Assembly: GCA_024401415.1 (NCBI GenBank)
Contig: JAKSLC010000012.1
Location: 1-34,679, forward strand
Direction: 5' to 3'
Source of the DNA: Bacteroidales bacterium
Lineage (GTDB): Bacteria > Bacteroidota > Bacteroidia > Bacteroidales > Marinilabiliaceae
Length of the DNA stretch: 34,679 nt
Shown here: positions 24,671 through 33,329 of the stretch, in pieces
How the letters are laid out: every line of letters begins with the position of its first letter
How positions within the stretch are numbered: the first letter of the stretch is position 1
Position numbers and translations under genes: made by a program
Notes under the pieces: model-generated
Told to the model about the DNA's origin: nothing
The model's input: only the letters and a program-made list of their open reading frames with translations
The model's database searches: none

Positions 24671-24690
24671 AGACGGAGCACGCTCCGTCT
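24671..24690. repeat. REP-like palindrome
   Basis: A perfect 9-bp inverted repeat separated by AC (AGACGGAGC-AC-GCTCCGTCT) lies ten bases before the 11-bp tandem repeat. It is GC-rich against its AT-rich surroundings. It has no T-run. It could be one arm of a small repeat element or a protein-binding site. Confidence 0.6.
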
Positions 24691-24700
24691 GTACGGTGGG

Positions 24701-24755
24701 GCTATACTCGGGCTACACTCGGGCTAGACTCGGGGAAGACCATTGTTCATCGCAA
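24701..24755. repeat. 11-bp tandem repeat with conserved tail, copy 2
   Basis: GCTATACTCGG (24701-24711), GCTACACTCGG (24712-24722) and GCTAGACTCGG (24723-24733) are followed by GGAAGAC and ATTGTTCATCGCAAA (24742-24756, in practice). This matches the element at 6322-6378 in unit length, order and tail. The third unit differs between the copies. Confidence 0.8.
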
Positions 24756-24900
24756 ATTTTTAATTAAGACAATAGATAAATGGTGACTTGAAACTAATTT
24801 GGAGGAAGGATTCAGTATTGCCATGTTATTATCGAAGACTTTTATTAATATTGTAGTCGAATTGTTTTACAACAAAATTGGTAACCAAACGAAAAGTTAT

Positions 24901-25797
24901 ATGAATAGAATAGTTTTTTCATTGATTCTTTTATGCCTGACGGCAAGCATTGTAGCTCAAGAGAAGAAGACATTTGACATTGATCTGTGGCAAAACGGGC
25001 TGCCAAACAGCAATGGCCTAGACAAGACACAGCCATACGACGATGAGAAACGCAACTTCAAGCCTAGTATCAGAGTATTCCTTCCAGAGACATCGCACCG
25101 CGACAGTACAGCCATTCTTGTTATACCTGGAGGTGGATACCGAGTCCTTTCTATAGGACAAGAGGGCTATGAGTGGGCAGAATACTTTGTGCCACAAGGC
25201 ATTCCTACAATAGTATTGAGCTATCGTATGCCTATGGGCTTCAAAGAGGTACCTATGAGTGATGCGACTGAAGCTATGCGTATCATCAGAGAAAATGCCA
25301 AAGAGTGGGGTATTAAGCCTGATAGAATAGGCATTCTAGGTTCGTCGGCTGGCGGACACTTGGCATCGACAATAGCAACACACAGCGAGGAGGCAACAAG
25401 GCCAAACTTCCAGGTACTCTTCTATCCTGTAATTTCGATGGATAAAGAGTATACTCACCTAGATTCGCACAACTGTTTCGTAGGCGAAGATGCTACAAAA
25501 GAGCAGGAAGATGCCTATAGCAACCAGCTGCATGTTAATGCGCAGACTCCACCGGCCATTCTTTTGCTTTCTGACGATGATTTTCTTGTATCGCCAAGAA
25601 ATTCTGCTGAGTATTACCTTGCATTAAAGAAAGCCAATGTAAAAGCATCAATGCATGTATATCCTTCAGGCGGACACGGCTGGGGGTGTGGCAAATGGTT
25701 CAAATATCGTGAGCAGATGCTGAAAGATCTTCAGATATGGCTTGATGAACTATATGCGCCAAAACCAAAGTTCCCTCCATTCATGAAGAAGCAATAA
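24901..25797 (+). CDS. Exported alpha/beta hydrolase (acetylxylan-esterase-like)
   Basis: I chose ATG at 24901 (298 residues) because it starts a clean signal peptide ending near IVAQ; an upstream in-frame TTG at 24799 would put 34 unlikely residues before it. The hydrolase fold carries VIPGGGYRVLS (oxyanion-hole region), nucleophile GSSAGGHLAS, acid LSDDDFLVSP and the His of GGHGWGCG. This set is typical of BD-FAE/acetylxylan-esterase-like enzymes annotated as polysaccharide-linked esterases. Periplasmic de-esterification of carbohydrate is likely but not proven. Together with the esterase at 5029-6210 it hints at use of acylated glycans. Tandem hairpins follow the stop. Confidence 0.85.
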   Translation: MNRIVFSLILLCLTASIVAQEKKTFDIDLWQNGLPNSNGLDKTQPYDDEKRNFKPSIRVFLPETSHRDSTAILVIPGGGYRVLSIGQEGYEWAEYFVPQGIPTIVLSYRMPMGFKEVPMSDATEAMRIIRENAKEWGIKPDRIGILGSSAGGHLASTIATHSEEATRPNFQVLFYPVISMDKEYTHLDSHNCFVGEDATKEQEDAYSNQLHVNAQTPPAILLLSDDDFLVSPRNSAEYYLALKKANVKASMHVYPSGGHGWGCGKWFKYREQMLKDLQIWLDELYAPKPKFPPFMKKQ

Positions 25798-25863
25798 TTA
25801 TCTCCATATCGGGGGAGGGAGATAAAACTTGATGTCCAGTCCTTGAAAATGAGGACTGGACAT
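25798..25863. other. Two consecutive hairpins downstream of the alpha/beta hydrolase
   Basis: Hairpin 1: TTATCTCC (25798-25805) pairs with GGAGATAA (25818-25825). Hairpin 2: ATGTCCAGTCC (25832-25842) pairs perfectly with GGACTGGACAT (25853-25863) around a 10-base loop. Neither is followed by a T-run. They may end or stabilise the upstream transcript, or act in the leader of the next gene, whose ATG is at 25896. Confidence 0.6.
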
Positions 25864-25895
25864 AGGCTTTGCGGATAATTTATATTAGTGGATTC

Positions 25896-26582
25896 ATGAA
25901 TATGGAAGATAATGAAGTTATAGCATTCATTTTTCAGAATCTGGGACATATTTCCAAGATTTCATTTCTCCTGATACTCAATATAGGAATAAGTCTGTAT
26001 TATTTATCGGGACGAGCAGATAGATTCTTATTTGGAAAAGAGATAACGTACGAAGAGTTTGTCCGCAAAGGGATAGAATACAACGTGAAGAGATATCGTA
26101 TCCTTGTTACCGTCACGGTCTTTTTACTGACAAGTCAAGGCTGGATATATTTTCTTGTAGAAATGATATGGGGAACCCCATCGAGGAATATCTTGATACT
26201 CTGGGGTATAGTTTTGGTTTTGGTAATGGTAGCGCTGAATATCATAGAGAAAAGATGGGCTGTACAATCTGAAGCAGAAAAGGAACAATCATGGAAGAAG
26301 GTTGAAAAGGAAATACCTGCAATTGTATCTGAGATCAAAAAAGAAGAAAAGCAGAAGCGGGAAGAGGAACGGCATAACAGAGCGATGAGGAAATGGTATA
26401 TTATTGGTGGAGTTATCAGCCTTAGCCTCATCGTTTTTATGACTATAGATCCGCTTTCATTTGAGAGCTTTCTCTCATATTTACCCGAAGTCTGTCAATT
26501 TAAGGCTATAGTACTATATCCATTTATTTTAATTATTTTTCTTGGATATATCTATGATAAAATTCGGAATAAGAATATTTAG
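25896..26582 (+). CDS. Integral membrane protein of unknown function
   Basis: The protein has 228 residues from ATG 25896; an upstream TTG at 25869 is less likely because it is close to the hairpin. About five membrane segments are visible: near residues 10-35, 70-92, 95-117, 170-190 and 206-225. Between the third and fourth is a charged, probably helical cytoplasmic stretch of about 45 residues rich in Glu and Lys (SEAEKEQSWKKVEKE, KKEEKQKREEE). I do not recognise the family. It follows the hydrolase by about 100 bases with hairpins between, so it may have its own transcript. Confidence 0.6.
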   Translation: MNMEDNEVIAFIFQNLGHISKISFLLILNIGISLYYLSGRADRFLFGKEITYEEFVRKGIEYNVKRYRILVTVTVFLLTSQGWIYFLVEMIWGTPSRNILILWGIVLVLVMVALNIIEKRWAVQSEAEKEQSWKKVEKEIPAIVSEIKKEEKQKREEERHNRAMRKWYIIGGVISLSLIVFMTIDPLSFESFLSYLPEVCQFKAIVLYPFILIIFLGYIYDKIRNKNI

Positions 26583-26734
26583 GACGAGTGGTGTCGAGTC
26601 AAACTGTTGATAGATAAGGAATAATTATTATTTGTGCGAGGCTGAAACCTACGCCGAATGAGGCGAAGATAAATGCTCAACCGTTTATTCGTGTTGCATC
26701 AAAACGAGCATACCATATTGTCAAATAATATGTC

Positions 26735-26742
26735 TAAATTTG
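26735..26742 (+). promoter_or_regulatory. Candidate -7 box of the aminotransferase gene
   Basis: TAAATTTG, an exact TANNTTTG match, lies 22 bases before the ATG at 26765. A TTG at 26718-26720 is too close (14 bases) to be a normal -33 box. Confidence 0.45.
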
Positions 26743-26764
26743 GGTTCGATAATATGATTTAGCG

Positions 26765-27934
26765 ATGCAATACAATTTTGACAAGATTATAGACCGCACA
26801 GGTACCAATGACGTAAAGCACGTTTTCCTGGATAAGATGTTTGGTCGCACGGATCTCACACCCCTGTGGGTGGCCGATATGGACTTCGAGACTCCAGATT
26901 TCATCACTGACGCTCTTAAGCGACGTCTGGAACACTCCCTTTTCGGCTATACGGCTAATCCTGAGGACTATTGGCCTACAATTAAGCAATGGATATATGA
27001 CCACCACCAATGGGACGTAAAGACCCGCTGGATGACATTCATTCCTGGAATAGTAAAAGGTATAGGTATGGCTATCAATGTCTTCGTGAAAGAGGACGAG
27101 AAGGTTATTATCCAACCTCCGATATATCATCCATTCCGTCTTACTCCACAAGGAAATAAGCGCAAGGTGGTCTTCAATCCCCTGATTGAGAATCCAGACG
27201 GCTCATACAGCATGGATTTTGACAATCTGGCTAAGGTGGCAGACGAGAAGTGCCGCATGCTTATATTGTCCAACCCTCATAATCCTGCCGGTATCTGCTG
27301 GGATAGAGACACCTTGGTCAAATTGGCCGATTTCTGCGCATCGAAGGGCATAATAGTAATATCAGACGAGATCCACTGTGATATGGCTCTGTTCGGTCAT
27401 AAACACATCCCCTTTGCATCTGTATCAGAAGCAGCCGAGCAAAACAGCATAACATTTGGAGCTCCAAGCAAGACTTTCAATATCGCAGGCATAGTCAGTT
27501 CATACGCCATTGTCCCTAATAATGAATTGCGTAATAAGTTCTATACATGGCTATCTGCCAATGAGTTGAACGACTCTACATTCTTTGCCACTATAGCCAC
27601 CATGGCTGCATACAAGAATGGGGAAGAGTGGCGCAGGCAAATGCTCCAATACATAGAGAGCAACATCCTCTTCATAGAGGACTATTTCAAGCAGAACATA
27701 CCTGCAGTGAAACCTCTGCGACCACAGGCATCTTTCCTTGTCTGGCTAGATTGCCGAGGTCTGAATCTCTCTCATGACGCATTGCTCGACCTGTTCATAA
27801 ATAAAGCCCGACTGGCTCTTAACGATGGTGCTATGTTTGGAGAGGAAGGCACAGGTTTCATGCGACTCAACGTTGCATGTCCAAGAAGCATATTAGAGCA
27901 AGCACTGTCTCAGTTGAAAGAAGCACTGAGTTAG
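26765..27934 (+). CDS. MalY/PatB-type PLP-dependent aminotransferase/cystathionine beta-lyase
   Basis: The 389-residue protein is a fold type I PLP enzyme. WVADMDFETPDFI near residue 37 and YTANPEDYWPTIKQW are typical of the MalY/PatB subgroup. NPHNPAG binds the cofactor region, ISDEIHCDM carries the Asp that contacts the pyridine nitrogen, and the Schiff-base lysine is K236 in APSKTFNIAG. The C-terminal RLNVACPRS holds the carboxylate-binding Arg. Relatives cleave cystathionine or cysteine (C-S lyase giving pyruvate, ammonia and a thiol) or transaminate; the beta-lyase role is the best guess. It is cytoplasmic and apparently monocistronic. Confidence 0.9.
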   Translation: MQYNFDKIIDRTGTNDVKHVFLDKMFGRTDLTPLWVADMDFETPDFITDALKRRLEHSLFGYTANPEDYWPTIKQWIYDHHQWDVKTRWMTFIPGIVKGIGMAINVFVKEDEKVIIQPPIYHPFRLTPQGNKRKVVFNPLIENPDGSYSMDFDNLAKVADEKCRMLILSNPHNPAGICWDRDTLVKLADFCASKGIIVISDEIHCDMALFGHKHIPFASVSEAAEQNSITFGAPSKTFNIAGIVSSYAIVPNNELRNKFYTWLSANELNDSTFFATIATMAAYKNGEEWRRQMLQYIESNILFIEDYFKQNIPAVKPLRPQASFLVWLDCRGLNLSHDALLDLFINKARLALNDGAMFGEEGTGFMRLNVACPRSILEQALSQLKEALS

Positions 27935-28021
27935 GATTGTGCAAATGCAGAGACGTTCCCCACAAGATTACTCTTATGAATATTTTTTCATAGAAGGTAA
28001 TCTTCTGGCACACCTTCAGAA

Positions 28022-28029
28022 TATATTTG
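28022..28029 (+). promoter_or_regulatory. Candidate -7 box of the phosphoesterase/SMC operon
   Basis: TATATTTG fits TANNTTTG exactly and lies 29 bases before the ATG at 28058. Small inverted repeats (TATGAA/TTCATA at 27975-27992) lie between it and the previous gene. No -33 box was found. Confidence 0.45.
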
Positions 28030-28057
28030 CGCCTCAATTGATAAATGATATTCATCC

Positions 28058-29101
28058 ATGAAGATACTTCACCTAGCAGATATCCACCTCGCCTCAAAGA
28101 TGGAAAAACTTGGGGACAAAGCCGAACAACGTAGACAGGAGATTTTCCAGACGTTGCAGAATGTTGTCAGACGTGCTGAAGCCGATGGTATAAGCGTGAT
28201 TTTGCTCAGTGGCGATGTATTCGATAAGCCTCGCCCTAGAATAAAGGACAAAAAGCAGTTCTATAACCTGATTAAGGACTATCCAAATATCAGGTTCGTA
28301 TATCTACGTGGTAATCATGACAACTCAGAGTCATACAATGAGGTGTTGCCAAATCTGCTTACGTTCACTGATACAGAGTGGACTAAATATGATTTTGATG
28401 GGGTAGTAGTGGCAGGCAGAGAGCTGACTGCGCAGAATATTGCTAATCTGCATAATGGACTTGAATTGCAGCCTGATAAGTACAATATCGTAATGCTTCA
28501 TGGAGGAGTACCAGGCATGAGCAATGCTCAGGACCTGATACAGATAGATAATTTCAAGAACAAGAATATCAATTACTTAGCTCTAGGGCACATACACAAA
28601 CGCGGTGAGGGAGAATTGGGTAGACACGGAGTGTGGGTATATAGTGGTAATCTTGAGGGTAGAGGGTTTGACGAGGTAGGACCCAAGGGATATATAGAAG
28701 TGGATACAGACACTCGGTCTCATACCTTCATACCATGCTGCAGCAGGGAAGTAGTGGAGGTAAAGATTGACCTATCTGAGGCTGAAGATGACACTCAAGC
28801 TCTAGATATGGCTTCAGCCGCTGTAAATGACATTCCTGAAAAGAATATCGTAAAGCTGGTTCTTCAAGGTAAGGTGAAGTGGGACACAGAAGGCTTCAGC
28901 GAAAGGGTAGAGCGTAAAGTGAAACAGTTCTTCCTCTTCAAGGTCAAGAATCAGACAAAAAAGTATGTCTCCATTGAGGAATATGAAAAAAAGAATTCTC
29001 TCATAGGAGAGTTCATCCGTCAGGTACGAGATGACGCCTCACTGTCGGACGACGAGAGGCAGGCGATATATGAATTGGGCATTGAAGCATTAGTAGACTG
29101 A
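28058..29101 (+). CDS. SbcD/YhaO-like DNA repair metallophosphoesterase
   Basis: The 347-residue protein carries all five metallophosphoesterase blocks: D8-x-H10 (LADIHLAS), LLSGDVFDKP, YLRGNHDNSE, VMLHGGVPG and LALGHIHKRG. These bind two metal ions in Mre11/SbcD nucleases. The C-terminal about 100 residues form a capping and partner-binding part. With the SMC-like ATPase 5 bases downstream it is the nuclease subunit of an Mre11-Rad50-like complex that processes DNA ends. The partner has a membrane hairpin, so the YhaO type of Firmicutes is a closer analogue than E. coli SbcD. It is cytoplasmic. Confidence 0.9.
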   Translation: MKILHLADIHLASKMEKLGDKAEQRRQEIFQTLQNVVRRAEADGISVILLSGDVFDKPRPRIKDKKQFYNLIKDYPNIRFVYLRGNHDNSESYNEVLPNLLTFTDTEWTKYDFDGVVVAGRELTAQNIANLHNGLELQPDKYNIVMLHGGVPGMSNAQDLIQIDNFKNKNINYLALGHIHKRGEGELGRHGVWVYSGNLEGRGFDEVGPKGYIEVDTDTRSHTFIPCCSREVVEVKIDLSEAEDDTQALDMASAAVNDIPEKNIVKLVLQGKVKWDTEGFSERVERKVKQFFLFKVKNQTKKYVSIEEYEKKNSLIGEFIRQVRDDASLSDDERQAIYELGIEALVD

Positions 29102-29105
29102 TTTT

Positions 29106-31622
29106 ATGAGGATTAAGAGTTGTAGCATAAAGGCTTTCGGAAATATTCTGAATAAGGACTTTACTTTCGATAAAGGCATTAATTGCTTTGTCCAGGACAA
29201 CGGCAACGGTAAGACCACTCTCGCAGATTTCATCCGTGTAATGCTATACGGAATGAAGACTAGCAAGGCTTCTGACGCTTCTATGGGCGACCGCCGTCGC
29301 TATCTGCCTTACGAAGGGGAAAAACTCTATGGCGGCAGTATGACGGTTGTAGTCGGTGATGAGGAAATCGTCATCAAACGTACGTTCGATAGCAAGTCCA
29401 GTAAGCAGGATACGCTGACTATCAATGGAATAGAGGAAACAGAGTCTGAACAGACAATAGGGGAGAGGTATTTCAATATTGATGAGGATGCCTTCCGTCG
29501 CACTGTATATGTCTCTTCTTTGACTAATGATAGTGAGTCCGTCTATGCCACAGACTCCATAAACCGCAATATGGATATGATGGTCACTGATATCAGTACC
29601 GTAAATCTGAATGAGGTTTTGGCTTCGTTCGATAAAAGTTGTAGCGAGATTCTGACTTCTAATCGAACTAAAAAGAATAGGGGAGAGATCAACATACTAG
29701 ATGAAGAAGCAGAAACACTTAACGGCAAGCTGTCGGAACTGCGCAATATCGATGAATATCTGGCAGTTAAGTATGCAGAACTAAATCGGCTTAAAGACGA
29801 GCAAGATAAATTGTCTGTCATATTGAATGCCACACGAAAGAGAACTCATGAACTGAAGATCTGGAAACAGATTGACGACTATAATACCAGTATATCTTCG
29901 GGTAAGGAAGCCCTTGAGCAGCTAAATCAGCGTTACCCCAAAGGACTAGTCTCTGCGACCGACATACAATCCATGTCTGACGCATATACTTCAATAGTTA
30001 AAGCAGAGTCTGCCCTTGTCGCCATGCGTGAGAGCGATGAAACTATTAGTGCGTTCCATACCTTGGAGAAACGCTTCTCATCTGGCTTTGATGCCAACGA
30101 GTATGAGCATTTCAAGGCTTTGAAAAAGAATGCCGATGAAGAGGCTATAAGGATTGACATGGCGGCAAAGACTCATCTCCAGGGAGAGGAACTTACCAGC
30201 AAGTTTGCTGCAGGCATGCCATCAGACGAACAGATGGAGACGAGTAAAGCTAAGGCTCTGAAATACAAGGACAATGAAGTAGCGCTTCAAGCCTTGGCCA
30301 CTATGCCATTGCAGACTAAAATACCTATGGGTGGTATCATTGCAGGCATCATGGGAGTCGTTGTCGGAATAATACTTCTGACTATGGACATGATGGCTGT
30401 AGGAATAGCTGTTGCCATACTATCTGTCGTAGCTGTTATCATAGCCTTGATTTTAAGCAGGCATAATGGCAATCATGCGGCCCAATTAAGGGCTGTTGAA
30501 CTGAATGAAGAGAACAGTCGTCTGGAGAGAGAATTGAAGCGTTTCTATGCTCCATGGGGGTTCTATGATACTGCATTCCTTGAATATGCAGATTCTCTCA
30601 ATAGCAAAGTTGCAGAATACAAGTCTTATCTAGAGGCAAAAGTCAAACGAGATAACGATTTGAACAACAGACGATTGAAGATAAATAATGACATAGAGGA
30701 GATACAGAAATATCTGAATCGTTACGGCACATCTGAACTCGCAAAGGTAGAGTCTGATTACCTCTCGTACCGTGAGCAGAGCGAACAGCGTGCAGCAATG
30801 CAGCAGAAACGTAATGAATATGACGGAATAAAGAACAGGAACAGAGACATTCTACAAAGCCTGCTCGACAAATACGGCCTTGCCTTAACAGAGAATATTA
30901 AAGCAAACATAGAGCAGTTTAAAGCTGATTTATCTGATTGGAATACTATCAGCAGTACTACTCAGGAGATAGAAAAGACCATCAATAAGCTGAGAGAAGA
31001 TAATGGATTGACCATTCGCCCGGCAGAAATGGCAGAAGGAGAAGACGAAGCCTCTGTTCAGAAGAAATATGAAGACAAATTGAGGGAAGTAAGTAAACTG
31101 TCTGATGATATAATGAATGATGAGGAGATGGTCAAAAAGATAGACGAATATGAGGCCATGCTTTCAGAAATAGCAGAGCGTAAAGAGTTCTTATCTGCTA
31201 GATTAGTACTCCTCCAGAAGACGAAGGGTTTCATAGAATCGGCCAACAATACACTGAAAGACAGATTTGTAGGTCCGGTACGAAATAAATATGGCAGTTA
31301 TATGCGCGAACTTCTGCCACGTTGGGCAGATGATATAGAGATGGACACTGACTATCGGGTCCGAGTAAAAGTTGATGGTATAGCGCACGACTGTAATCAT
31401 CTCTCTCAAGGCGAGAGAACCTGCCTCGAATTGGCACTGAGAATTGCAGTAATAGACAATATGTATAAGGAGGAGAAACCATTCATTGTGATGGATGATC
31501 CTTTTGTAGAGTTAGATGCGGTTAACATGGTAAAAGCCAAGGAATTAATACGCAAGATAGCAGAAAGGTATCAGGTGGTTTATTTTTGCTGCCATGAAAG
31601 CAGGAGAGTGTTTTTACCCTGA
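29106..31622 (+). CDS. YhaN-like SMC/Rad50-type ATPase with membrane hairpin
   Basis: The 838-residue protein is short for SbcC. Walker A is in residues 31-38 (DNGNGKTT, K36), though the first Gly of the classical P-loop is replaced. The ABC signature LSQGERTCLELALR begins at about 765, and Walker B/D-loop VMDDPFVELDA at about 791. Long coiled coils (about 185-400 and 480-740) are interrupted at about 404-450 by two hydrophobic segments (GGIIAGIMGVVVGIILL and AVGIAVAILSVVAVIIALIL). This would tether the coiled-coil tip to the inner membrane, as reported for YhaN-type proteins. The typical Zn-hook CxxC is absent. It pairs with the phosphoesterase upstream (gap 4 bases). Confidence 0.88.
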   Translation: MRIKSCSIKAFGNILNKDFTFDKGINCFVQDNGNGKTTLADFIRVMLYGMKTSKASDASMGDRRRYLPYEGEKLYGGSMTVVVGDEEIVIKRTFDSKSSKQDTLTINGIEETESEQTIGERYFNIDEDAFRRTVYVSSLTNDSESVYATDSINRNMDMMVTDISTVNLNEVLASFDKSCSEILTSNRTKKNRGEINILDEEAETLNGKLSELRNIDEYLAVKYAELNRLKDEQDKLSVILNATRKRTHELKIWKQIDDYNTSISSGKEALEQLNQRYPKGLVSATDIQSMSDAYTSIVKAESALVAMRESDETISAFHTLEKRFSSGFDANEYEHFKALKKNADEEAIRIDMAAKTHLQGEELTSKFAAGMPSDEQMETSKAKALKYKDNEVALQALATMPLQTKIPMGGIIAGIMGVVVGIILLTMDMMAVGIAVAILSVVAVIIALILSRHNGNHAAQLRAVELNEENSRLERELKRFYAPWGFYDTAFLEYADSLNSKVAEYKSYLEAKVKRDNDLNNRRLKINNDIEEIQKYLNRYGTSELAKVESDYLSYREQSEQRAAMQQKRNEYDGIKNRNRDILQSLLDKYGLALTENIKANIEQFKADLSDWNTISSTTQEIEKTINKLREDNGLTIRPAEMAEGEDEASVQKKYEDKLREVSKLSDDIMNDEEMVKKIDEYEAMLSEIAERKEFLSARLVLLQKTKGFIESANNTLKDRFVGPVRNKYGSYMRELLPRWADDIEMDTDYRVRVKVDGIAHDCNHLSQGERTCLELALRIAVIDNMYKEEKPFIVMDDPFVELDAVNMVKAKELIRKIAERYQVVYFCCHESRRVFLP

Positions 31623-31676
31623 AAGCCGAAAAAACCGATAAAAAAATGTTAATTTAGCGTATACAAAAATTATTGT

Positions 31677-33242
31677 ATGGCGAAAAAGAGCGAAAAACCA
31701 GAAAAAACTATAGAGTCGCAACTATGGGACGCTGCGAATAAACTACGTGGCAACATAGAGGCATCAGAATATAAACATGTAGTACTCAGCCTTATATTCC
31801 TCAAGTATGCAGGCGTACGCTTTGAACGTCAGCACACTCAACTTGTGGAACAATATGGAACAGAAAACATATTGTGTGAAATGCCGGTAGCCTACGGCAA
31901 AGACAACGTATTCTATCTGCCAGAGCACTGTAGGTGGGATTATATCATGCAACACAGCAAGCAACCAGATATTGCACAGATAATCGACAAGGCCCTTACA
32001 GACATAGAGAAAGAGAACAAACAGCTCGCTGGTGCCTTGCCAAGCAACTACTACAGCAATCTAGGTATAGATTCCTCTCGTCTGGGCTCACTACTAGATG
32101 TGGTGAACGACATGGAGAAGCACATGGACGACGACAACGACTTCTTTGGCAGGGTTTATGAGTATTGCTTGTCCAATTTTGCATTGCAAGAAGGCAAAGG
32201 AAAAGGAGAATACTATACACCAAAGGCTATAGTAAATCTGATAGCCGAGATGATAGAGCCATACGAGGGCAAGGTATACGATCCAGCCTGCGGTTCGGGC
32301 GGTATGTTTGTGCAGAGTGCCAAATTTATTGAAGCCCACGGTGGTAATAAGCGAGCTATTTCGGTCTACGGACAAGAGTATACACTTACCACCTATAAGC
32401 TGGCAAAGATGAACCTTGCCATACGAGGCATATCGGCCAACCTAGGCGAAAAAGCAGCAAGTACATTCCAGAACGACCAGCACAAAGACGAGAAGTTCGA
32501 CTATATCATGGCCAATCCCCCTTTCAATCAGAAGGCATGGCGAGAAGAGAGCGAACTGACAGACGACCCACGCTGGAAAGGGTTCCGTACGCCACCAACC
32601 AGCAATGCCAACTACGCATGGATTCTGAACATATTCAGCAAACTATCAGCTAACGGTATTGCAGGATTCCTGCTTGCCAATGGAGCGTTGAGTGGAGACG
32701 GAGACGAAAAAGCCATACGTAAGGCACTCATAGAAGAACACGATGCCGTGGAGGCTATTGTAATATTGCCACGTAACATGTTCTATACCACAGATATTTC
32801 CGTTACGCTGTGGATATTGAACAAGAATAAGCATGCACGCACGGCGACTATAAACGGCGAGATGCGCCAGTACCGTGAACGCTCGGGCGAGATACTCTTT
32901 ATAGATATGCGCACATGCGGTGTTCCTTATGAGAAAAAGTACACGACATTCACGGCAGAAGACATCAAGCGTGCCACAGAATGTTTCCACAACTGGCAGA
33001 GAAGTGACAGCGGGACATACGTAGATGAACCCGAGTTTTGCAAGAGTGTAAGAGTAGAGGAACTGAAAGACAGTTCCTTGGTGCCAAGCAAATACATAGA
33101 ATTTGTCAACCGCGACGACTACGAGGGCTATGAAGAGACTATGAAGAAACTGCAAGGCGAATTGCGTGACCTATTCAAGCAGGAAGAAGAGAGCAAGAAA
33201 GCGGTGATGGAAGTTTTCAAGGAGTTGGGGTATGAATTGTAA
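31677..33242 (+). CDS. hsdM: Type I restriction-modification methyltransferase subunit HsdM
   Basis: The 521-residue protein has an HsdM N-terminal helical domain (SQLWDAANKLRGNIEASEYK, LIFLKYAGVRFE) and an N6-adenine methylase core. The SAM motif I is DPACGSGGMF, starting near residue 201. The catalytic motif IV is NPPF near residue 280 (MANPPFNQKAW). The enzyme methylates adenine in a bipartite target read by HsdS. It begins 55 bases after the SMC gene. The next gene is Fic, and HsdS and HsdR are not in the window. The gap before it contains TAATTTAG, one base from TANNTTTG, as a weak promoter candidate. Confidence 0.95.
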   Translation: MAKKSEKPEKTIESQLWDAANKLRGNIEASEYKHVVLSLIFLKYAGVRFERQHTQLVEQYGTENILCEMPVAYGKDNVFYLPEHCRWDYIMQHSKQPDIAQIIDKALTDIEKENKQLAGALPSNYYSNLGIDSSRLGSLLDVVNDMEKHMDDDNDFFGRVYEYCLSNFALQEGKGKGEYYTPKAIVNLIAEMIEPYEGKVYDPACGSGGMFVQSAKFIEAHGGNKRAISVYGQEYTLTTYKLAKMNLAIRGISANLGEKAASTFQNDQHKDEKFDYIMANPPFNQKAWREESELTDDPRWKGFRTPPTSNANYAWILNIFSKLSANGIAGFLLANGALSGDGDEKAIRKALIEEHDAVEAIVILPRNMFYTTDISVTLWILNKNKHARTATINGEMRQYRERSGEILFIDMRTCGVPYEKKYTTFTAEDIKRATECFHNWQRSDSGTYVDEPEFCKSVRVEELKDSSLVPSKYIEFVNRDDYEGYEETMKKLQGELRDLFKQEEESKKAVMEVFKELGYEL

Positions 33243-33245
33243 TTT

Positions 33246-33306
33246 CTTTCCAATTTCTTGGAAAATATTCTAATTCTTTCTAGTTTTGTAGAAATTGGAA
33301 AGAATT
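33246..33306. promoter_or_regulatory. Operator-like cluster and promoter upstream of the Fic gene
   Basis: TTTCCAA (33247-33253) and TTGGAAA (33258-33264) form a 7-4-7 palindrome. A further TTGGAAA lies at 33296-33302, within AAATTGGAAAGAATT (33292-33306). CTTTCCAATTTCT (33246-33258) and AGAAATTGGAAAG (33290-33302) are perfect 13-bp inverted repeats. Between them is the promoter TTG (33258-33260), 20 bases, TAGTTTTG (33281-33288). The operator halves thus overlap the -33 box and flank the start site. Confidence 0.65.
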
Positions 33307-33329
33307 GTAGCAATTAAATCGTTCATGAT

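Larger units (their letters stand above)
24550..24900. other. 351-base gene-free region with -7 box, palindrome and repeat element
   Basis: From left to right it holds the minus-strand -7 box of the GNAT gene (24576-24583), a GC-richer stretch (about 24640-24700), the inverted repeat AGACGGAGC (24671-24679)/GCTCCGTCT (24682-24690) and the 11-bp tandem repeat (24701-24755). The leader of the alpha/beta hydrolase follows. The frame of that hydrolase is open upstream to 24799, but these codons do not look like a protein start. Confidence 0.6.

Noticed and set aside
24671..24690. Intrinsic terminator for the GNAT or neighbouring genes
   Set aside because: The loop is only two bases and no T-run follows on either strand; its position is upstream of the GNAT start.
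24799..24900. Upstream extension of the alpha/beta hydrolase
   Set aside because: It adds 34 residues before a proper signal peptide; the ATG at 24901 fits much better.
32646..33155. Minus-strand frame of 169 codons opposite hsdM
   Set aside because: It is antisense to the catalytic part of HsdM and has no family features.
33246..33302. Invertible promoter flanked by recombination sites
   Set aside because: The 13-bp inverted repeats flank only about 30 bases and no recombinase gene is nearby; the recurrence of the same half-sites past the Fic stop fits an operator better.
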